This document shows positions 57,055-64,000 of a stretch of 64,000 bases of DNA, piece by piece; position 1 is the stretch's first letter; each line of letters begins with the position of its first letter. The translations under genes and the position numbers were made by a program. The DNA lies in the NCBI GenBank assembly GCA_038030265.1, contig CM075937.1, positions 10,602,001 to 10,666,000 of the forward strand. Direction: 5' to 3'. The notes under the pieces were generated by a model. The model was not told where the DNA came from. It did no database searches and saw only the letters and a list, made by a program, of their open reading frames with translations. The DNA is from Corythucha ciliata. Lineage: Eukaryota; Arthropoda; Insecta; Hemiptera; Tingidae.

Positions 57055-57089
57055 TTAGTCCTCTTCACGAATTTCGTGAAGAGGACTAA
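57055..57089. repeat. Perfect palindrome, 17-bp arms, 1-nt centre
   Basis: TTAGTCCTCTTCACGAA (57055-57071), T, then its exact reverse complement (57073-57089). Directly abuts the left end of the 6.1-kb element. Confidence 0.95.
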
Positions 57090-57113
57090 GGCCCGTATTT
57101 ATGAACGTTCCTT

Positions 57114-59168
57114 CAACAGTTCCTCGACTTGAAGTCAAGGCGTCCTCGAGAAAGGTTCCCTTTGCTGAGAAGGAAGCCTTGACCATTTTACGTATTTAGA
57201 AACATTCCTTTACTTGGCTCAACACGGAGAAAAATATCGACGGTTTATTAGGCGATTTTTAGCAGTCCTGGTACTGCGTGGAGTTGCAAGATAGTCCAGA
57301 TCTTACTAATTCAGCAGAACGGTTTTATTCGGCTAAAAATGCGGAGACCTGTTTTAGGAGGGCGAAATACTTCTAAAAGTGGTACTGCAAAAACAAAGTT
57401 CGGGACTGCACGGAGTTGCAAGATAGTCAATACTGCTAAAAAGTGGTCCTGCTAAGCCTCTTTACTCTTCTTTAACAGGTATGCAAGAAAAGCCGTATAA
57501 TGGTGAGTTGCACTGCCAAAACAGGTAAAGAGCCCTGTTAAAACAGAAGATACTACTATTCGAAAACAGCTCTTCTGTTCTACTGCGAAAGCCGAACTAC
57601 CTCTGCGAAAACAGTTGTATTTATCTTGTAAAAGAAGTCCTTGAATTACCGGTAATGCAGTCCATTTTCAGCTATAAGTGCAGTGTGTGTTCTCTGAAAA
57701 GTGCACTGCGGACTCTTTGAATTTAGCGCGATTTATTTATTGATTTTAGCCACCCAAGTACTATCATTTTCGCAGTGCTTCCTGTGTCGTAAAGCAGTCC
57801 TTTGTGCACTAAAATAGTAGCCCAGAAACTGCATTCTTAACATTTATCTATGCGATGAAAACAGCATTGACAGGTCATCTATTAGAGCAAATTATACTTT
57901 GTTAGAACACGCGCACTCTGCAAAAGTATAAATATCGCTCATTTGCTGCAATAGCTCAATAACGCGATTGCGTGTAAATCAAAATTACCATTAACAGATT
58001 TTTGATTAGGTACTCCACGCTTTTGCAGCAAAAAAGCGATTTGTAAATTTTAGGGCCTCAAATCTGTAAAATAAAATGCATTGTGATTATAATATTTATT
58101 ATTATTTTCATTTAATTTATACCCGTCAAATTTGCCAGAACAACTGTCCATATTTAAATTACAACGATCCCTTTTTCACCCAATTACTTTCACATTCCCG
58201 TATACAATAGGAAAGAACTAAAAGGCCAAGTATGGTGTTCTTTTAGAGTGGACTAACAACTAGATGAAGAAGAATTTTGTACACTGACAGAGATATGAAA
58301 TAAAATAAATATAACAAAATTAATAAGTGATAGGCAACATAATATAGTACAGGATATTTATTTACAACCACATCTGTAACACAGGCATAGAAAATTTGTT
58401 GAAGTACACAGGTAAATATAACACACAAAGGAAACAAGCCATTGCTCGACAAATTTCCAATGGAAGGCTTGGAATTTCAGGTGACTTACAAGAATGTGAA
58501 TTAGAAAAACAGAAAAAACGTCCGGTTGTAGCTCATAGCTTTGTCGAAAGAAGAGAATAAATAAAAAAGAATAAAATTAAGGATCGGTTTTATCACCTGC
58601 GGTGTTAAGCTTAATGAACGGAAAATTCTAAATGAAAAAGTTAAAAAAGTTTGTTAAATATTACTGGTTCAAATTCGACAAAATTAAACTCGATACGAAA
58701 AAAACTCCAAAGAAGGTGAAATAGACCAAGCTAAGAAATTAAACCAGAAGAATAACAAAGAAGAATAACACCAATCTAAAATGACAAAATAAGGTGAAAT
58801 TCTGAATGAAAAGAAAAAATAGAAAAAAACGCTAACGGGCATGGAAAGTGAGGGGGGGGGTTAAATAGAAATGTTTTCATGTTCCATGCGTGTTCCACTT
58901 TTTTTTGCCATTTTGTGCCTCTCGATCGACCTTGAATTTGACTGAATAAGACGCCAGGGGCCTTATTCTCCAAAGGGACAGCAATATTGTTTCCGTAGCG
59001 AGATATTATTCGTGAATTAAAGAAAAATGAGTGGAGACATATACGATTTTTGAAAAGCAATCGGAAAAAGTTAGAAAATACGGCACCGGGCTAAAAAACT
59101 GAACATTAATGGGAGAATTAAAAGAAAATTTCAAATAAAAAGGATAGAAAATGCTCAGGTCGGCGTAC
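57114..59168. other. Left half of the 6.1-kb element, no gene recognised
   Basis: A loose GC-poor tandem motif around TACTGCNAAA/GCAAAACAG occupies 57250-57700 (words such as AGTGGTACTGC and ACTGCGAAA). The rest is AT-rich. Possible 3' part of the minus-strand gene at 58776-59060 (ORF with PLENKAPGVLFSQIQGRSRG), not confirmable. Confidence 0.35.
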
Positions 59169-59390
59169 CCCAAGTGCAGAGGTCGTGAATTGCTAGTTAC
59201 AATTAAGTGTTCCATAACAAGGCGGGCAATAAGGCATCGGTCACTTTCGTCTAGATGACGTTTATTGATGAGGAACTTTCCCCTCGAGTTTTTCTCTAGG
59301 ATCTCATGTACGGGGTGGCACGACGCCGACGGTTGACTAGCCGATGGAACTGCACTGGGCGACGAATTCGATGTTGATGGTTCAAGAGAC
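59169..59390 (-). CDS. Exon 3 of an unnamed minus-strand gene in the 6.1-kb element
   Basis: Minus-strand acceptor TCAATACAG (ends at 59391). The first base completes a codon from the previous exon. Encodes a Ser/Pro-rich linker (SLEPSTSNSSPSAVPSASQP) then a helix-rich block, HEILEKNSRGKFLINKRHLD and ESDRCLIARLVMEHLI. This block (ILE-x-N-x-RGK, then L-x-x-x-DR-x-LIA-x-LV) resembles a domain I recall from many lineage-expanded, transposon-associated uncharacterised proteins of insects and cnidarians. The 3' border is uncertain: a GT lies at 59168, but the frame stays open to 59006. Function unknown. Confidence 0.55.
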
Positions 59391-59458
59391 CTGTATTGAG
59401 GTAATCACTCAAATTAAATAACAGGCGAGTACACAAAAGACGATATTAATTTTAAAAC

Positions 59459-59559
59459 CTTTCGGGAGAAGAAATTGAGTTTAGGGTGACTGGAGAACTG
59501 TCTGAATTTCCAAAAGATTTCGCCAAAGTCTCCTGCTCGTTTACCGAATCCCCTGGGCC
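59459..59559 (-). CDS. Exon 2 of the same minus-strand gene (linker)
   Basis: Between a minus-strand AG (59561-59560) and GT (59458-59457). The frame is open and in phase with both neighbours and encodes an acidic/Ser-rich linker with EQETLAKSFGNSDSSP. The acceptor has a nearby alternative (TAG 4 bp upstream) that would be out of phase. Confidence 0.45.
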
Positions 59560-59635
59560 CTTTCTACAAAGCGAAAACGAATGTTTAGTAAAACATTGCA
59601 ATGATTTCTGCGACACAGAAAAATCTTGCACTCAC

Positions 59636-59769
59636 CTCCTGCTCAGACCACTTTTTCCAATGGTAGGCGTATCCAGCCCTAAATATCAAATTCTCGGGGC
59701 CTGGTAGTATCTCCGACAAATAATCAGGAGTAAGGTATTTTATTTTCGAAATACTCGTAAAGTTGTAGG
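59636..59769 (-). CDS. Exon 1 (visible) of the same minus-strand gene, SAM-like
   Basis: Minus-strand acceptor TTTCTTTAG (ends at 59770) and a consensus donor GTGAGT (59635-59630). Encodes about 44 residues: ISKIKYLTPDYLSEILPGPE, NLIFRAGYAYHWKKW. The spacing L-TPDYLSEI-P-G-x-x-x-x-FR...W matches the C-terminal half of a SAM-like domain that precedes a Ser-rich linker in the protein family I have in mind. The N-terminal half should be in an exon further up the minus strand, which I could not identify. Confidence 0.55.
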
Positions 59770-60683
59770 CTAAAGAAATGAGAAGAAGCATGAATTAGAA
59801 TTATTTGAATAAGAAATTACAGAAATTGGCGACACCGAATACACAAAAAAAGCTATCAAAGGAGAGATAAAGGAGTTCAGAGAAATTCTCCTCATGCAGT
59901 AGCAGCCTTTCTTCGAAAAAGCCGCAGGAAGAGTGAGAATTTTTATGGGCTGATTGTACGTTCAAAAAAGGTTTCCGAGTTATTTCGGTGGTGACTTTAG
60001 AAAAAGCCCGCTACGGCTTGATGAGAAATTCTTGAAGATTGAAACTAGACAGTATTGAATACAAGAAAACATGCACTAGTACAGTCTCCGCTTCGACCTT
60101 GAACTCCGGGCTACCTGACTCACGGTCCCGGTGGCCTCTTTCCGACAATTGATCCGGATTCGGAGCTGAAAATCTGCTCTGCCCAGGGGAAGCAGAGGTG
60201 CTAACGCAACACGGTCACCGGCCCTGGTTCTCGTCGTGACCCGGCGATCCAAGTCAGGGAGGTCTCGGATCACCGAAGCCGATGAGAACCGGTGAAAGCG
60301 AAACGGGAACGCGATTGGTTGGCGGGATAAATCCCCAACATTTTTCGTTCAAATTCTTGTTGAATAAAAATAAGGATCATTGGAATAATGAGGAGCGGAT
60401 GCATCAAAAAAATCATCAAAGTTTCAGTAAATTGATCACCACGGCATTCGTAACCCCCCCTCACCTAACCTCCCACCACAATGATCCGATTAGGTGGCGG
60501 CTACACAGTAACTCGGAACTCATCTTTGAGACATGAATTTTTCCAAAGTTGTTCAAGGTTTATCTCTACTTTTCCGAATTAAATCCGATTTTTTCACTTC
60601 CGGATGGGCTTTTTGCTACTTTTGACGAACAATTCGGAAAGAACAAATTTTTAGAAATCTTGCGGAATGAAGCCATAGAAGAG

Positions 60684-60738
60684 GTTCCAAGAAAAATCAA
60701 GTGTCCAATCCAATTGGACACTTGATTTTTCTTGGAAC
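60684..60738. repeat. Perfect hairpin, 26-bp arms, 3-nt loop
   Basis: GTTCCAAGAAAAATCAAGTG... (60684-60709) is followed by CCA and its exact reverse complement (60713-60738). In RNA this is a miRNA-precursor-sized perfect stem; in DNA a cruciform-prone site. Confidence 0.95.
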
Positions 60739-61161
60739 AAATTTTTTTCTGCCAGGATTAGCTGTTTTCGAACAAATTAATCATTTTCTGTTGTTTCGAC
60801 AGCATCCCAAAGTAAGCCAAAACGGGGATCCCGGTTCTATTGAAAAAATAAAAATAAATAAACACCCTCATTTATTCACACTAAATCCTGGTGAATTGAC
60901 CTTCCATTGCACAGAAAACTTGAAATCTACTCGATCGCAGTACAAAACACGAACATAATGAAGAAACTGCGTCTCCTACTGTTGCAGTACAGCTTTGTTA
61001 TTGCCTTAAGAGTTAAGCCCCCAACCACTTGGTATTATGGCTATACTGATTTCAACTCGAGATAAAAAAATAAGTCAGTAGCTTCATTATTCATGCAAAC
61101 ATGCACCACTCATACTTTACAGTACGTCGTAAGGTAGTATTTAGAAAATATTCACTCACCT

Positions 61162-61220
61162 TTGAGAAACAAAGTCGGAGTCTCACGACACTAATAGACA
61201 CTGTACACAGAACGAAGATG
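61162..61220 (-). CDS. Possible 5' non-coding exon of the minus-strand gene
   Basis: On the minus strand, TTTGTTTCTCAAAG is followed by a consensus donor GTGAGT (61161-61156), downstream of CTGTGTACAGTGTCTATTAG. No ATG in a long frame. It could be the untranslated first exon of the gene at 59169-59769. Speculative. Confidence 0.25.
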
Positions 61221-61525
61221 ATCTCAAACTGAAACTGAACTACGTGACTCCAGGCTCAAGCATGAAGAAAGGGCTAGGGTAGTCAAAACCCCCTTTTCTG
61301 GGACACGTGGCAGCTCATGTTTTAGCAGACCGGTATACTGCACACCCACGTTTTTAAAGACCCATATACTTCTGTTCCACACACATACCATTACTTTGAA
61401 GGTCACGGTTCGACTAAAACAACCCCTGGACTGGTATTTCAACAGCACTGCATTGCTTACGACGGTACAAATGTACAATTCTCTTTCTCTCCCATTCCCA
61501 TTTCATTTGGCTCGCTCGCTGATTC

Positions 61526-61876
61526 TTACACTTTTATGTGTAGGTAGGTACCTCTATTTATAACTGAAATAATAAAATTGAGCAACGATTTCTTGATGGA
61601 ACTTAATGAAGATTGTTTACTTCCACCCCTCGCAGCAAGCCCCTGTAGCCCTATGAGAACCCTTATTGTGGGCACTACAGGTACGATTATTTTACTTGTG
61701 GGATCATTGTACCTGACGTTGAATGTAATATTGGAGCATGTGATATTCTCATTAGCACTACCCACGTTCCCCCCCCCCACCCCAAGGACTCGTTCTTCTA
61801 TTTCGGCAGCGTAACCCACGATCTGGACTAGCAGGTTATCGTATTTGCATTGTTCCATGCTGCTAAAAACGATCAA
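61526..61876 (-). CDS. Unrecognised 116-codon ORF
   Basis: Longest minus-strand ORF in the 6.1-kb element. It has a Gly-rich stretch (VLGVGGGNVGS) and an NxT/S-rich stretch (ENITCSNITFNVRYND). I do not recognise a family, and it may be fortuitous because the opposite strand is also open over 61578-61814. Confidence 0.2.
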   Translation of the reverse strand: MIVFSSMEQCKYDNLLVQIVGYAAEIEERVLGVGGGNVGSANENITCSNITFNVRYNDPTSKIIVPVVPTIRVLIGLQGLAARGGSKQSSLSSIKKSLLNFIISVINRGTYLHIKV

Positions 61877-62372
61877 TCCCCGGATTTCGAAGACTCCCGG
61901 TCGGCGTTTTTATCAAAAAAACCTTCCCCACTACAAGATTTCACAGTACCCAGCACAGAGCAGAGTAGCTCAAATACTGCTAGTACGGCAATACGGCTAC
62001 TTTGAAAGGGCGAAAAGCATGGAAACTGTCATTTGAGGAGTAATAGACGAGCGAAAACAACAGTCTGCTCGTGACAGCAGAACTAACTCTTCAAGGAGAC
62101 TTAGCCGTATCGTCTAGTTTTAGCAGTTAAATTGCTTTTGCAGTATTTTTTCGCAGACCCTTTTTCTCAGTGAAGGTTTCCTTTACCAAGGCCACCTTCA
62201 AGACACTAAAAGGAACGATTTACTACCGAGTTTTCCCTAGATGCTGATTCAACCTATGAAAAGCGCCGTTTCATTTAGTGCGCCAGTACAGCAGTGAAAT
62301 GAATCATCTGGTTTGAATATGAATATCGTTTAAACTCATTTTGTGACTGAAAATAAATAATTTCACTGAAAG

Positions 62373-62534
62373 ACGCCCGGCAACAGAGGGAGGGTCCCAC
62401 CATCTCCGTGCCGACTTCCTGCTCGAATGTGTTACCAGCGAAATCCAGGGAGCTGTCGACAATGATACAGCAGCCATGGCCGATGCTATGAATTTCGTTC
62501 TCCGAGATGACGGAGTACTTGTCCCGGACGGAAA
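62373..62534 (+). CDS. Exon-like plus-strand frame, unknown protein
   Basis: An open frame without Met lies between AG (62371-62372) and a consensus donor GTGAGT (62535). It encodes about 54 residues including LRADFLLECVTSEIQGAVDN and AMADAMNFVLRDDGVLVPDG, an amphipathic, low-bias composition unlike the surrounding low-complexity frames. Without splicing it would stop one codon after the donor. I do not recognise the family. It may be cargo of the 6.1-kb element or an exon of a host gene. Confidence 0.4.
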
Positions 62535-62801
62535 GTGAGTGTGAGGCAGGGCCCGTTGAAGCAATCTGTCCTCTTCCTCATTTTCTTCATCCCTCTTACG
62601 ACGGTTCGTATTGTTGTTTTGCCGGACCTTCGAGAGTATTCCAGCCCAAGAGGGCCAATCGACCGCCAATCACTGCCGTGCACCCTAACAATAATTTACT
62701 ATGTGAAGCAAATATTCGATGAAGTCGTCATTTCTTTCCATAGTTTTTTATTATTATTATTTCCACACCGAAATGCGAAACCAAATTGAGATAACAGATA
62801 T

Positions 62802-62982
62802 GGCCGGTCGTCAACTGGAAGTGTTTTCGAGCGGCGCTGTACAACGCGCGTACATCCAAAAAGGCTTAAATTGAATTCACTGCAGCTAAGCCTGCAGTGG
62901 ACGATGTCAAATTCAATTTGAGCCTTTGGGATAAACGCCCGTTGTCGCGCCGCTCAAAAACGCTTCCAGTGGACGACCGACC
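62802..62982. mobile_element. MITE with GGCCGGTCGTC termini
   Basis: GGTCGTCAACTGGAAGTGTT...GAGCGGCGC at the left is inverted at 62949-62982 (GCGCCGCTC...CTTCCAGTGGACGACCGACC). Inside, TTAAATTGAATTC and GAATTCAATTTGAG-type words form a second inverted pair. Nested near the right end of the 6.1-kb element. Confidence 0.7.
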
Positions 62983-63239
62983 TAATGGAGTGAAGGAAGC
63001 CTCAAGGCAGATCACAAGCTACCTTGGTTCAAGGAACGATTTTTACCAAGGCTTCCTTGGAGTCAAGGTAGCCTTCAACTCGAGGAAGTTTCATAATCAC
63101 GAAAACTTGTCAAGGAAGGCTTCTCAAGGACGCCTTGACTCAAGGAAGCTTCAAGGAACGTTCATAAATACGGGCCTAAATCTTTCATATTAGTATAGAT
63201 CAACCTTCACAACGTCGCCATCACCCATAAAATGGACAG

Positions 63240-63480
63240 ATGGTTTTCTCCAACAGACCGGAAATTGAAATGCTTGGATTGAGCAGAAAATTGACACACA
63301 ATTTACCCTTGGTCAGTACAACTTGTCCTACATTTTGAACCCGGTCGGTTGAGGGAAACTCAGGAAATTCCGGAAAACCCTACTGATCGGATTGCTGTAT
63401 TGTATTGACCGACGTGTCAATCGTGTGCCAATTTTCAGCACAATCCGAGCATTTTAAGACCATTATTGGTCAGTGGGGAA
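63240..63480. mobile_element. Palindromic repeat related to 56880-57030
   Basis: Contains GAGCAGAAAATTGACACAC and, inverted, GTGTGCCAATTTTCAGCAC, around GAACCCGGTCGGTTGAGGGA. The same phrases flank the left side of the 6.1-kb element (GAACCCGGCCAGTTGAGGGG at about 56982), in the same orientation. Confidence 0.6.
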
Positions 63481-64000
63481 AAAACCCTCTGGTAAGTTAG
63501 TTAATAACAATAATTTGGTGCTGACGGGTGACCGGAGTAATTCCCCTCCTAAAAAAAATGTGATTTCTCACGTGAAAGAACTGGTCCAGCAATAGTACCC
63601 TTGTTCGACCGCAAATTTCATATCACCCCCCCCCCCCCAGGAGTATGGTTGCATAGAATCCACCAGGCGCGTAGTACAGAGCCTGTGAACGGAACGGGGT
63701 CCCAGCACTGTACAAGTTTGCACACCGAGACATTTTTCACGGTACAGCCTTGTGAAACAGAAAGATGCTTTTCCAACTTGTGTCACGGAGAAATCATAAA
63801 AATGTATCCGTGCGTACAGGACTTACTATAACCAACTAATAAATTACTCTCATGTTGGTCCTGGCTCCTGGGAAGGCATTGGAAGGTTTTTGACACGACA
63901 AACCCAAAAATCAGACGACGCGTTCAACTCCCCCCACCCCTTATCATTGACTTCTGGGCCATGTTTCCGAGGCCCAAGAATGCCCGCAAATGTGAGTCCA
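63481..64000. other. Window end, no gene seen
   Basis: Two overlapping ORFs of about 75 codons on opposite strands across a poly-C tract. Neither has recognisable features. Confidence 0.35.

Larger units (their letters stand above)
57090..63176. mobile_element. 6.1-kb PIF/Harbinger-like TIR element carrying spliced genes
   Basis: The left end GGCCCGTATTTATGAACGTT continuing CCTT (57090-57113) is perfectly inverted at 63153-63176. Weaker inverted similarity (AGTCAAGGCGTCCTCGAGAA against TCTCAAGGACGCCTTGACTC) continues for about 100 bp. TAA flanks both ends (57087-57089 and 63177-63179). The termini resemble those of the MITEs at 1323, 54900 and 56273. Inside are minus-strand exons at 59169-59769, a plus-strand exon-like frame at 62373-62534, a perfect hairpin and a smaller MITE. 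I recognise no transposase, so it may be non-autonomous with captured cargo or encode an unfamiliar one. Lies in the presumed long TRPC intron after exon j. Confidence 0.75.

Noticed and set aside
1..64000. CRISPR array or prokaryotic operon
   Set aside because: The direct repeats are diverged, contiguous and without unique spacers. The host gene has spliceosomal introns, so the window is eukaryotic.

Overview
This is eukaryotic DNA, almost certainly from an arthropod. The only host gene I can establish is a multi-exon TRPC cation channel with insect TRPgamma-type residues, split by GT-AG introns. The non-coding DNA is AT-rich and full of transposon remains typical of insects and other arthropods. 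I cannot place the order; a hemipteran-like insect is only a guess. Most apparent reading frames are chance ORFs in low-complexity repeat.

Layout. 1-3660: hAT-like element (79-2622) and degenerate minisatellite. 3660-4860: nothing coding; possible LTR debris. 4860-9864: a 5'-undefined element made of minisatellites, ending in the same terminal sequence as the hAT-like family. 9865-11880: decayed Ty3/Gypsy element (protease, partial RT, RNase H, integrase). 12342-14634: hAT-like element with 8-bp target duplication and a nested tRNA-derived SINE. 14746-17010: Mutator-like (MULE) transposase with two frameshifts. 17581-22800: satellite, interrupted by a 4.6-kb hAT-like element, itself interrupted by a second 2.8-kb hAT element with a perfect 8-bp TSD. 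22800-25142: small hairpin/TIR elements and otherwise featureless DNA.

25143-55385: ten consecutive exons of the TRPC gene on the + strand (about 556 residues, ankyrin region to the start of the pore). Introns 1-3 are 8-10 kb and packed with mobile DNA (jockey/CR1-like LINE, copia gag fragment, R1-like LINEs, a near-identical 710-bp direct duplication, an inverted repeat around three 670-bp tandem units). The later introns are 68-604 bp. The 5' start, pore loop, S6, TRP box and C terminus are not in the window.

57090-63176: a 6.1-kb element bounded by a perfect 24-bp terminal inverted repeat and a TAA duplication (PIF/Harbinger-like). It carries a spliced minus-strand gene (three exons visible) and an unrecognised plus-strand exon, but no transposase I can recognise.

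The recurrent theme is mobile elements whose bodies are long arrays of degenerate 20-40 bp repeats. One hAT family occurs both with and without its array, so the arrays look like cargo amplified inside transposons and spread with them.
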